A DNA stretch of 64,000 nt, taken from the NCBI RefSeq assembly GCF_964355755.1, contig NC_092680.1:15477001-15541000 (forward strand), read 5' to 3'. A model generated the notes under the pieces. The model was not told the origin of the DNA. It searched no databases and worked only from the letters and a program-made list of their open reading frames with translations. The DNA comes from Antedon mediterranea. Lineage: Eukaryota; Echinodermata; Crinoidea; Comatulida; Antedonidae. Positions 22,601-33,100 of the stretch are shown one piece after another. The stretch's first letter is position 1; each line of letters begins with the position of its first letter. Made by a program: the position numbers and the translations under genes.

Positions 22601-23964
22601 GGATTTAATTGTCATTAATCAACACGCTTTTGTTGTTTACATCCTTTCGTTGTGCCTAGTAGGTGTCTTAAACTTCGTTTCCATTCGGACGCAACGCGAC
22701 GACGACATAGGCACAGTGCAAGTGTTCGGATGATTCATCACATTGTGATTGAACAACTTACTTGCGGCGCAGGTTAGTCATCTAAAAGCTTGGCAAACGT
22801 GTTGACCAATGACAAGCGACCGTTCGAATAATCCATTGGTTGTGATTGGTCAACACACTTACGTTGCGTTACGTCCTTGTCTTGCGTCTCAAGTGGGAAC
22901 CAAGCATTAGTGAAACCAAACTTTACCCCGAAAACAATATTTCAGTGCCCTTACGTCCGGAGAACCAGAGTTTACGGTTGTTACGTAACAATGCTTTATT
23001 TCTGTGTCGGCACGTGGACAAAAGTTCTGGGTAGATCAATTTATCTCTGGTGAAGTGTTGAATAGTCACCATTCAATCGTATTTAAACAATATCATGAAA
23101 GACCCAGTGATCTACTGGCGAGAAGGCCTACATTTACATATCAAGCAGATGGTTCTGGGTTAGAATCTCTCGGTGGGGCAACTTTGTTTCATTCTCACAG
23201 ATTTCCTCATTTTTATCTTTTCAATTAATTAATTCATTTTCAGTATATAACCGGGCGATTTAAAGTGTATTATGTGCCCGTGATGTTTAGTTTTCAGTTA
23301 AACAAATTCCATATAATATATAAATAATGTATAATGTATGATATATCTATATAAATGTTTATCTGAAGGGCATTATCCGAAAACGGTATTGTTCCAGGGA
23401 AGAGTTACAATTTGACTACAATAACCGACGCTCTCCACGATGCCTTCAACGCTACATCTATTGTTTGTTGTTCAGTTGTAAGTACCGTATATGATTACAT
23501 TAAATAAAAAGAAAGGAACGAGCGAAAAAAATACATATTCATGACCAGCGTTTTTCTTTTTTAAGTAAACCTCTGATGCATTATGGTACATATTAACTTT
23601 GTTAAGTTGCGTAAAGCAGAGTTTAGTTTCAAATCTATGTCTAACGCAGCAATACCTTCCACCATTAAATCACTCCATGGTATAGGCCTAGACCTACTGT
23701 TAGAACTCCACTCTATCACCTAGATTGATGATTATTGTATTATTGTATGTATATTTAGTAATTTATCTCTCTATGATATGAGCCTTCTTTTATGTGCAGG
23801 TTGGTGGACAGAATTACTTACACGAAATCCATTTGTGCATGACAACAGACTTTACCTTGAAGGACTGTGATGTGAGCATGACAGGATGCAAAAAATATGA
23901 ACCCATAAGCTATCCAAGTTTCAAATCTTCATTTATTTCTGAGTTAAGCTTAGAATTACCTTAA
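19609..23964 (+). CDS. Secreted ribonuclease T2 (complete, copy B)
   Basis: Eight exons: 19609-19703, 20071-20131, 20222-20268, 20516-20585, 21885-21952, 22261-22377, 23369-23477 and 23800-23964, giving 243 aa. All junctions are GT/AG and in phase. Signal peptide about 1-20 (FIGLLIFVVV, cleavage after SNA). CAS I is WTIHGLWP with catalytic H65. CAS II is FWQNEWCKHGSC with E117, K120 and H121; the usual first His of HEWxKHG is Asn116. IVPGKSYNLTTI and many Cys fit the T2 fold, and several N-glycosylation sequons (NCT, NKT, NLT, NAT) fit a secreted or lysosomal protein. T2 enzymes cut single-stranded RNA through 2',3'-cyclic phosphates. AATAAA-like signals follow at about 23993-24003. Exons 1-5 are duplicated upstream; exons 6-8 are unique. 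Loss of the first CAS II His may lower activity, but the acid-base His pair and Glu remain. Confidence 0.92.
21535..21577 (+). ncRNA. Decayed hammerhead ribozyme-like sequence (in RNase B intron 4)
   Basis: Same defect in stem III as the 14.0 kb copy (CAGTACTC). In addition, stem I is damaged: CTGCA faces TGAAG. CTGACGA, stem II and GAAA are intact. Probably inactive. Confidence 0.55.
21611..21753 (+). mobile_element. tRNA-derived SINE (duplicate of 14063-14205)
   Basis: Same insertion as in unit A, copied by the segmental duplication. A box, B box (GAGTTCGAGTCTC) and the 'accgggcggtttag' tail end are intact. Confidence 0.8.
22540..22905. mobile_element. MITE fragments in RNase intron 5
   Basis: 'gaccaatgacaagcga', 'gattggtcaac', 'acgttgcgttacgtccttg' and 'agtgggaaccaagc' match the ends and interior of the 7739-7919 element. 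A more diverged copy occupies 22540-22680. Short + strand open frames here are not exons. Confidence 0.6.
23101..23265 (+). mobile_element. Degenerate tRNA-derived SINE
   Basis: 'catatcaagcagatggttctgggttagaatctctcggtggggc' followed by 'attctcacagatttcctca...aattaattaattc...accgggcgattt' is a mutated copy of the same SINE, in RNase intron 6. Confidence 0.7.
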
Positions 23965-24479
23965 TAGGCCTATATTGTTTTTCAACAGTAAAAATAAATA
24001 AATAGTTAAAGTTATATAGATATCATTTTTCTTTCAACTTTCAGTTTTTTTTTACTTCTTGTTTACACGGAAAAAAAGAAGGTTGATCAAGAATATAAAG
24101 TATTCGTTGTTTTCTTAATCTATCTCATGATAAGTATGCATAGGCCTAATAAAAGTTAAACAATTATGACAAATTATGGAGAATGTTTTTTTTTTCACTA
24201 TGAAAATGAAAATATCAGATTTAAATAGAGTCAAAACAGGCAAAATGTTTCAAGCAATTATGATTATTGGAATAAATGTGTTTAAGCAGCATAGAAACAT
24301 TGTCTTTTCTTTAATATTATTATATGTACCGCCATCCATTTTGCACGGTTTATATAATACCTATTAACTTATTGATAATATTAATAATTACTTCCATATC
24401 GATAATGCAACGTATAATTAACCTTATTCAGATAATATGTAGGAATTATTTTCTATTTTCATCTATCAGGATTTAAAAT

Positions 24480-24918
24480 TCGTTTACACCAACCATATTT
24501 TAGTTCCAAAGTCGGGAATTTTGATTCCATCTTTTAAAAGGTTACCTATCAGTGTATTTCTTTTAATGGTTTATTTTTCCCACTCTACAGGAAGTTAACT
24601 TTTGATACATTCTCTGATTTTATTTGTAATAGAAGCATGTCAACTTTGAAAGTACCAGTGACTGTTACTTTACCAAAGTTTCGATTATTCAATACATTGC
24701 ATTTCTTTTTCTGTTACGCCCAAACCAAATTGCAGGTTTGAAATTTTACAAAAAGTAATAACAATTTCTAAACCTTTATATACATTATGACCATTGTCTG
24801 CAAAAATTACCGTATCGTCAGCAAGCTGCGATATCCTTACATGCGAGTGAGTGGCCAAGAGTGTAACCGTTATACTTAGCCATAACATCGGCAAGGGTTC
24901 GATGCTCACTCCCTTCAT
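24480..24918 (-). pseudogene. LINE reverse-transcriptase relic
   Basis: The minus strand reads ISQLADDTVIFADNG, an (F/Y)ADD-type reverse-transcriptase catalytic motif, followed by a ...FCKISNLQF segment at 24685-24918. Further 3', after stops and frame breaks, it reads NTLIGNLLKDGIKIPDF, like the GGL-MPD segment of non-LTR retrotransposons. It is damaged by stops. Confidence 0.65.
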
Positions 24919-25115
24919 GGTTTTGGTTGTAGAACGAGTCTTCTCGGACTATAAACCGTAGGTCCAGTGTACAAATCTGGCTCATGTGCAAGAACGTAGT
25001 ACATCTTTCGAGAAGAGTAGGGCGTTCCCCCGATGTACTAGTTCACACACAGCCACTGCCACAAACTCATCATAGTATACATACACTGAGCACTCTGTGT
25101 GGCTACCCAGTATAA
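24900..25115 (+). mobile_element. SINE family copy (partial)
   Basis: 'ggttttggttgtagaacgagtcttctcggactataaaccgtaggtccagtgtacaaatctggctcatgtgca' matches 33638-33720. No intact A/B boxes were seen. Confidence 0.5.
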
Positions 25116-25429
25116 AGATTTACTGTTAATAATAACATACATCTTCAATATTGTTATTTACAGAAGGTAGTAAAATACCAGAGTGGTATTGCAAGGATTT
25201 TTAACAACAACAGAACAGAACAATAATCTGTTAAGATATGCCTACACGGCCACAATGTCATTTTACTTTTCATTATGTAATTTTCCCATGCTGCTCTCCT
25301 TCTTATTTCGCTGAAGTTATGATTTTCTGTTAATTGCTTGCCACGAATATTATGTCAATAAACAGATTAGGTAGCACAATCATAACATTCTTCATCTCCT
25401 GTGATTGTGATCAAATAAAATATCAATTA

Positions 25430-25643
25430 AAATAAATATGAATATTTAGTGATTTAATAAAATGATGTTTGTGAACTGTGTTATGTAAATAGGCCTACAC
25501 CGAGCTCACAACATTAGAGATCAAATTCCAAAAGATTACATAGACAGATATAAATATAGTGTAGACATAGCTTAACGCAATGTATTTGCATAACACAGTT
25601 CACAAACATCGTTTATTAAATCACTAAATATTCATATTTATTT
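25430..25643. mobile_element. Foldback element with ~55-bp inverted arms
   Basis: Left arm 25430-25485 ('aaataaatatgaatatttagtgatttaataaaatgatgttt...') is the near-perfect reverse complement of 25589-25643. The centre is about 105 bp. Upstream 25120-25430 and downstream 25645-25845 show no gene. Confidence 0.75.
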
Positions 25644-25845
25644 TGACAATTATATTTTACTATTCTATTAATTACTGTGTTGTAATTTGTAAATTTTGCT
25701 CGTTTCCTTTCTCTATATCATATTGATATGCTTTACACAGTAAATAATTGGAAACGTATAGGCCTAAGGAAATGTTAACATTAATTTTAACACCAAACTT
25801 TCTTGGAAAGAATTAATATGTAGCATAAATATAAATGGTAACACA

Positions 25846-26163
25846 ATGTATGTTAAGGCACGAGATAAAATGGCAAACGAAAATTGTTTAGTTTGTTACG
25901 ATCAGCTTCTGACTGATCGATGGAAATGTGACCAATGTACGTTAGAAGCTCATATGACCTGCATTGTGCGATGGTGTAACACCTCGCAAACGTGCCCTCA
26001 ATGTAGGTTATCAATCACTACTACTCCTTCTACCCCTACCACTCCTTCTACCCCTACCACTCCTTCTACCCCTACCACTCCTTCACGCTCATGGGGAGAC
26101 GAAGAGATCTTGTTTGCAGAATCTAACAGAAGTTGGATCCGAACATTTGATTTCTATGTTTAA
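25846..26163 (+). CDS. Small RING-like zinc-finger ORF (intronless)
   Basis: 105 aa from the first ATG; the second ATG at 25870 (aaaATGg) has the better context and would give 97 aa. Residues 14-53 hold eight possible zinc ligands in order: C14-x2-C17-x10-C28-x2-C31-x4-H36-x2-C39-x10-C50-x2-C53, ending CPQCR. This is a C4HC3 arrangement similar to compact RING or RING-variant fingers, as in small E3 ligases. Then follows a low-complexity TPSTPT tract coded by four 18-bp repeats (about 26024-26083), and a short C-terminal end. The ORF is single-exon and isolated among repeats. It may be a retrocopy, an orphan gene, or one exon of a larger gene. Confidence 0.5.
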   Translation: MYVKARDKMANENCLVCYDQLLTDRWKCDQCTLEAHMTCIVRWCNTSQTCPQCRLSITTTPSTPTTPSTPTTPSTPTTPSRSWGDEEILFAESNRSWIRTFDFYV

Positions 26164-26169
26164 GCGCTA

Positions 26170-27200
26170 TGAAAATAATACAACCCCGTATTCTTTTTTC
26201 AAATTTTCTTATAGGCCTAAGTTGTTGTTATTCTTTTCAAATAACATTCCCGTCTATTACTACAACTACATACTCTCATCAGGTTAGCTATATAGTTGTT
26301 TTAGGATTATACGGTGAGCCTCTCTGCTGAACGATTTCATGGATATGGAATATGCCTAGGCCAAATGCTTTTTGATTTGGTAGAGCGAAAGTATTGTGAA
26401 ATAATTCAAAGATTCTGTATTACAAAAAGGATTATACAAAAACTTTCCGGAATACCGCTTGTGCTACTCTTTATTTTGAACTTACTGATTTGCAATGGCT
26501 TACAATAACGTTAATCGGGTATCTAAGGCCTATGTCTACTAATATAATAGTATTTTTGTGTGTAAAATTGATTGTTTTTAAAAGAAAATAACTCAAAAAA
26601 TATAATTGTGAATTTCCTATATAAATAGTATAATTCGTATAATACCTGTTAGCACCAATTAAAAAAAAATGCTTATCTCATGACAGACGGTCGTTTTGTG
26701 CTGACGAAAAATAAGTGTGTTTATTATTGTTGGTTGCCAAATAAAAGGTTTATGCTTAGCCTACATTGTATTGTATGGCTACACTGTATTTTTTTCGCGC
26801 CGCGGCTCTAGCCAGCTATGTCCCAGGAGGACACATTAATTAATAAGCTGTTTCATAGCGGTAGCTTTAGTATCTAAGGCTGACAGGTTTGGGAATTTGG
26901 AAACTCGACTATAATTTATAGGTAGCTGCTGGACCCAAAAAACGTCTATGGGGGAAGAGAGTCTATATGAAAGCCTTTGCTGATAATACAGTATTATTGA
27001 GATGTAGACGGAAATCTGTAAAATCTTGTTCAATAAATAATAACTTCGTTTTTGCTGTCAACCAGGCCGGTATTATAATAAGTCACTGTCAAATAATCAT
27101 TCGATAATGGTCAAAACTTTATTTTGGCTCTGTCAACATAAAGGGAGGTATTTACAATAACTTTCTTTTGACTGTCAATCTAGGCCAATGTTATAATAAT
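26170..27200. other. Gene-free stretch
   Basis: Only short open frames without recognisable similarity or composition bias. A ~130-bp motif ('gctgtcaaccaggccggtattataataagtcactgtcaaat') recurs diverged at about 27170-27215. Confidence 0.5.
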
Positions 27201-27685
27201 ACGCCGTCAGATATTAAATCATTGAAACAGTCCTGGTAAATTGTTTGTTGGTTATCAGATGCCGTGGGGGGTCCAATCAATTATCGTCAGAAGGTGAACA
27301 ATCAGTCTAGGTAGCAGCAGCAGATTATTAGGAACGCCTGCTCCATTAATTAATCCAGAAAAAGGTTTGTACATTATCTATTTGTTTATTAGCCTTCTCC
27401 TAACACAATTATATTTTCTTTAAAAAAAGGTTTTATAAGTGGTTTCAACATTTATGATAGTAATGTCACAGTTCTGTGTCTGGACGCAACTTCATAGACC
27501 TACTAGTTATATTATTCATATTAACTGATACTTACTCTTCATTTACCGTAAAGTTCAGTTTTAATGAAATAGGCCTATATAATATAAATTGGCTTCGTAA
27601 CAATTAGTGTTGAAAAGGTTAGTTTTTTGGTGATAGGTGAAAATGACATGTAACTTCGTAATCAATTTATTTTTTTTTGTATAAA

Positions 27686-28047
27686 GGCCCAATTACCCTA
27701 TGACGATAACGACGGATGATAAATATATAGCATGCATTTTTTTTACATAAACCAAAAGAAATTAGAAAGGTTTTCGTTCTAGACCTATAGGATAATCATT
27801 TATGCTGCCTTTGATAAAAATAATGTTTTTCAAATTCCAATCAAATGATGTCATGATAAATAAAAACAATAAAATCGCTGTATTGTCACGATATTATTGG
27901 TCTTACTAATCATGACGTCATTTGATTGGACGTGTGAAAATATAATTTTCATCAAAGGAATTGTTTATATTTCTTTTGGTTTATGTATTAAAAATGCACA
28001 TTTGTCTATTTATCGTCGATCGTTATCGTCCTAGTGTATGGGCCTTA
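27686..28047. mobile_element. Foldback MITE-like element
   Basis: 'aaggccca..ta..ctatgacgataacgac...gataaata' at the left is mirrored by 'tatttatcgtc..cgttatcgtccta..tatgggcctt' at the right. Further inverted blocks (aaccaaaagaaat; tttgattgg...atcatgacgtca) extend almost to the centre. There is no ORF. Confidence 0.7.
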
Positions 28048-28239
28048 TGCTGTAAATGTTCAATTAATTGATCATTCCGTTTTCATTTTATTAGTTGGAC
28101 TCTTGCACAGTTGCTGCCTAATCGTTGTTGTGTAATATCATTTCGAACCATATTAAAATCATAAAGAGATTCATATTCCTTAACATGTGGCTGTTATTAT
28201 ACAATTGAAAGCAAAACCCGTTGAATCTCAAATCATTAG

Positions 28240-29330
28240 GACTAGAAATTTGGCTTATCAATCAAATAAATACTTTCGTTCAAAATGAAACTCCAACCTC
28301 TCTAAAAGATTGAACTCGAAAACGGACCGTTTTTTTTAATTGGGTATGTTGAAACATTTCAATATTCATTTAAAAAAGTACATTAATTGTGGTATTGATC
28401 AGTGGCTATAGAGGCGTAAAAACCCTCGGTCAATATCATGTAAAATGCACTGTGGAAGGGTTATTATTAAGACTGCAAAATTGGGCTTATCAACAAATAA
28501 ATACTTTCATTCAAAATGTAAAATCAAGGCTGAAAAATTGGGCTTATCAACAAAATATTTTATTATTAGACGCGATAACATCAAGGATAATCAGTATAAT
28601 TATTAATATAGCCACTGTTACTAGTTTTATTCTACATGCTAAAGTAAATAAAAATCCACTAGAAAACAAACAAGTCTGAATGTTATGCTTATTAGCCATG
28701 TTATGTTTGTTACTGTAGGCCTATGATTGTTTGCAATGTCCACATATTATTTCCGTGGGCATATCCATAGTGTATCACTCACAAAAAAGACGTGTGAGGT
28801 TCTTTTTCTTTAGATTTTGAAGAATGATTTGTGTTACAGGTTGACACATGAGTCAAATGCTCAAGATATCAGCTAACGCCATGGAACCCTTGGCTTATCA
28901 ATGAATAATAAATACAGTACTACTTTCGTTCAATTGAAATCGGAATCTGACCGTTTCATTAAATTGGGTGTGATTAGGCCTAAACATATAATAATTTATT
29001 AAAAAGGTACAATAAAAACAAATGCATCAGAGGCGTAAAGAACCCACGGTCAATATCATGTAAAATATATATGGTATAAGCACTGTGGAAGGGGTCATTA
29101 TTATTAAACTGGAAATTCGGCTTATCAACAAATAAATACTTTCGTTTAAAATGTAAAATAAGACTGCAAAATTGGGCTTATCAACAAATAAATACTTTTG
29201 TTCAAAATGTAAAATAAGACTGCATAATTGGGCTTATCAACAAATAAAATATTTTTTTTCAAAATGTAAAATTAAGACTGGAAAATTGGGCTTATAAACA
29301 AATAAATACTTTTTTTCAAAATGTAAGAAA
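28240..29330 (+). repeat. ~57-bp degenerate tandem repeat
   Basis: Units of 'gcaaaattgggcttatcaacaaataaatactttc.ttcaaaatgtaaaat' occur near 28240, 28475, 28530, 28890, 29110, 29165, 29225 and 29280. The 96-residue + strand open frame (28389-28679) is made of this repeat and was rejected as a gene. Confidence 0.75.
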
Positions 29331-29349
29331 ACATTTTTTAAATATAATC

Positions 29350-29507
29350 CTTAAGCTCTGTCTATACTATCAAACTAAATATGATGTGCCCATATTATAT
29401 AGACATGACGATGTCCACTACGATATTCGGGCATATCACTTACCATATTTGGGCACATCACACTTTTTTTTTAAAACTAGTTGGGACAGTGTAGACACAG
29501 AACTATG
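29350..29507. mobile_element. Short TIR MITE
   Basis: 'agctctgtctatactatcaaact' at the left end is mirrored by 'agttgggacagtgtagacacagaact' at the right end, with internal inverted 'gatgtgcccatat/atatttgggcacatc'. Sits upstream of ULK3. Confidence 0.7.
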
Positions 29508-29859
29508 TGATCGAAACATAAGTCGGAATTGGACTGACGCGATTGATTTAATTGGGTATTTTTATTAATGTAATGATTCATTAAAAACTATAATACCGAT
29601 ACGCGTTTGGTATTGATCAATGGTGCAAAAAACCCTGAGAAATAATGGTATAACGCGATTTGGTGATAGCTTATCAATAATACAACCCATGATACTATTA
29701 TTATAAATACCTATTACAAATCCATTCATATAACTTTTCATCGCGAACCGAAAATGTATAAATGTTATTCTACAGACAGTAATTATATATTCAAAAGCCA
29801 TATTATTATTATTATCAATACCTAAATGCGATAGTAATAACCACATAAACATAAATTAT

Positions 29860-30128
29860 ACCCAATACAAGTTTGTGCGTTTAATTCTAGAAAGAAACGA
29901 CTGTGCTGACAGGCCAATGACATAAATCACAAGTAAAGTCCCAATTGTTCACTTGCGTTTTGATTGGCCGACCTATTATATTAGATTAATGAAGACTGTC
30001 CAGTCAAAAAGTTACGCGGCGTTTTTTGTAAGAAATATTTCTTGTTTTATCAAAGAATCCAATCATATTTAGCGCCATCACACGCCAAAATCGTATTACT
30101 GGTATTTCCATTTGTGAATTTGCGAAAC
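29860..30128 (+). promoter_or_regulatory. Probable ULK3 promoter and 5'UTR
   Basis: Contains GGCCAATGA (29911) and ATTGGCC (inverted CCAAT, 29964) about 160-220 bp before the start codon, and no TATA box near the likely start. No in-frame ATG between 30042 and the chosen start. Inference only. Confidence 0.4.
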
Positions 30129-33100
30129 ATGGCGCTGGCTGCAGGAGGTCTGTTGACAGTTCCTACGTTAAAAGGGTTTGTTTTAACTGACAAGTTGGGA
30201 AGTGGCACATATGCAACGGTTTATAAAGGTTTTAGAAAGGTGATTCATTATAAATTATTGTTTTCATGCATATTCATTGCAGATTGTAGGTATATGCCTT
30301 GGATATATGTACAGTCATTGCCAGTGGCACTTCACAGGCCCACCAGCCAGAGTGCACATTTTCACTCATTATTTCCATCAGCTCGCTCGGCTCCGCCAGA
30401 CAGATTTCATAGCTGGGCCAAGGCAAGCTAGCCAAAAAATGTAAAGCTGCCATAGCCTTTCTTTGTCCTTGTGATGATACTGGATAGAAACATAAAACAT
30501 ATAGGCCTAGGCCTACTACTAGGCTAGGGCCTAAAATGTAGGCCAAGCAAGGGCCTACTACTATACTATAAAGTGAGGGGTCCTACTAAACACCACCAGA
30601 TACCTACTAGGGGCCTAGGCCTAGAGCGATAAATCCTACCACCAGAGAGCAACCACCTGTTTGGAATTGATTATTAAGGGTATATTGCAAATTTCAAAGC
30701 TTAAGTCTTTCAGAAACTGATAAAATTGAAGTTTAAAGTTGAATTTCTCGCCGTCGTATTCCAGAACCGAATGCGTTTGATAAACATTATAGCAACGAAA
30801 CGAACGCATTCATCCGTGTCTCTTGTGACGTGTATTGTATTCAACGGTCAACTATGAGGCGCTACCGATGAATTTATTTGGTCAATTAAAATCAGAAATT
30901 CGTTTCTGTACACTATAACATTTATTAAAAATAAATAAAACTTAATGCCAACTACATTTTGTCAGTGATGGTAATGCACTTGTCAATTGTATGACCCACT
31001 ATACGACCCCCGGGAGAGGTGCGTCATTTGTCCGATGTGCGTCATACTTTTGAATACCATGACGCACCCGTGCATCAAAAAGGTGACTTACCTTTAGGTG
31101 ACCATGACGCACCCATTTTGACGCACTGTGACCATGTTGTTTATGATATGGTGGGTGGTAAAGTGACGGACATTGACACACCTTGTTTATTGATGTGACG
31201 TACCATCTAGGTTTTTTGACGCACCCCTGTGTCAGTAATTATTTGTAAATGACGCACCTCTCCCGGGGGTCGTATAGTGGGTCATACAATTGACAAGTGC
31301 ATAATCGTATGTTAAAATAGAGTAAACTCATTATAGAATAGGAATGTGGAAAGAGAAAATAAAACAGAAGTTTTAACTTGATATTACCGTGTATTTTATG
31401 TCTAAAGAAATATCTGGCCACTGCACTATATGTCAGAGTGGTGAAATAGAAAATATACAACATTTTTTATTTAATTGCCAAGCTCTTAATGCCATAAGAG
31501 AGATTGAATTTATAATAATATAATAACCATTCCTACAGCACCCAGAGTATACGAAAATGATGACAAAGGGAAATAATTAAAATTAATGTGCAAAAAAAAT
31601 GTTATCGTATGGTATGCTATTTGTTATGTTATCGTTACCGATTTTGACATACAAAACATGATAAAAACATAATGATAAAAACATAATGTCAAAAGAAAGA
31701 CTAATCGCGCAATCGATTGGTGTAATTTATGTGACTGACTAAAGTAACAAAAAAGCATCGGTAGCGCCTCATAGTTGACTGTTGAATACAATACACAAGA
31801 GACACGGATGAATGCGTTCGTTTCGTTGCTATAATGTTTATCAAACGCATTCGGTTCTGGAATACGACGGCGAGAAATTCAACTTTAAACTTCAATTTTA
31901 TCAGTTTCTGAAAGAATTAAGCTTTGAAATTTGCAATATACCCTTAATAATAAATTCCAAACAGGTGGCTGCTCTCTGGTGGTAGGATTTATTGCTCTAG
32001 TTGGTATCTGGTGGTGTTTAGTAGGACCGTAAAGTGAGTCCTCCTGGTGTCGAACCTACGTCATTATGACAGGTTTGGCCACCGCGCACCGACAAGTTGA
32101 ACCGCCGGTCAAACAATCGTTTTCGGCGGTTGTTTAGACCATATATTTTGGAAACTATGAGTCAGATTTTTTAAATTTATTTCTTTAATTGCAATATTTA
32201 TAATATTAATAGACTAAAAAAACCGTGATATTAACTTTTAAATATATAGGTACATCGATATATCCTATGAATAGAATTTTCTATTAAAAAGAAACTAGCC
32301 TAGCATCGGCGAAAGATAGCAGTTGGCATTTCATAGAAAGTAATGTTTTCCTGGGCGACGGCTCAACTTGGCCTAATCCGAACCCACTACCACCCAATCC
32401 CTGAACCATGACGTACCAATATCTATGCCAACCAGCCAATCAACCTAGCCTGCTCTGCTGGTAATACCTATGCACTTTTCAATTGCATGACCAAATACAA
32501 CCCCCGGGAGAGGTGCCTCATTAGTCCGATGTGCGTCATACCTTTGAATGCCATGACGCAACTGTGTATGAAAATGTGACCTACCTTTAGGTGACCATGA
32601 CACACCCATTTTGACGCACTGTGACCATGTTTTTAATGATATTTTTAGTGGTAAAGTGACGCACCATCAATTATTGATGTGACATACTTTCTACTAGGTT
32701 TTATTACATCAGGAATTTTTTTTTAAAGGGAACACCCATGACGCAGTTCTTCCGGGAGTCGTATAGTGGGTCATACAATTGACAAGGTTACTAAAATAGA
32801 TTATAAATTACATAATCATTAATATAGGCCTATATTTACTTTTCCAGGTGGCACACAGAGAAGTCGTAGCAGTAAAATGTGTCCTAAAAAAGAGCCTGTC
32901 CAAGTCCTCTACAGAAAACTTGTTAACAGAGATTGAAATATTAAAGAAAGTAAAGCATGACCACATTGTAAACTTAATTGACTTTCAGGTGAGAATTAAA
33001 CATATCATTTTATATATTTCTACAAAAAAATAATTTTTACTAGAGGCACACTATATTCCAGAGGCAACATTAACAACCACCATTTTCGGTCATAAATCTA

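Larger units (their letters stand above)
30578..32029. mobile_element. Mutator-like foldback element in ULK3 intron 1
   Basis: Long inverted arms: 30578-30870 and 31756-32029 are reverse complements with few differences, starting GGTCCTACTAAACACCACC. The element is flanked by a 9-bp direct repeat, TAAAGTGAG at 30569-30577 and 32030-32038. Long TIRs plus a 9-bp duplication are typical of Mutator-like elements. No transposase; the centre carries a smaller TIR element and a LINE scrap. Confidence 0.8.

Noticed and set aside
25964-26287. Overlapping 107-codon frame in the RING-like ORF region
   Set aside because: Leu/Pro-rich shadow of the 18-bp repeat in another frame; the RING frame has ordered Cys/His residues instead.
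28389-28679. 96-codon open frame
   Set aside because: Composed of the 57-bp 'gggcttatcaacaaataaatac' repeat; no domain and no splice or regulatory context.
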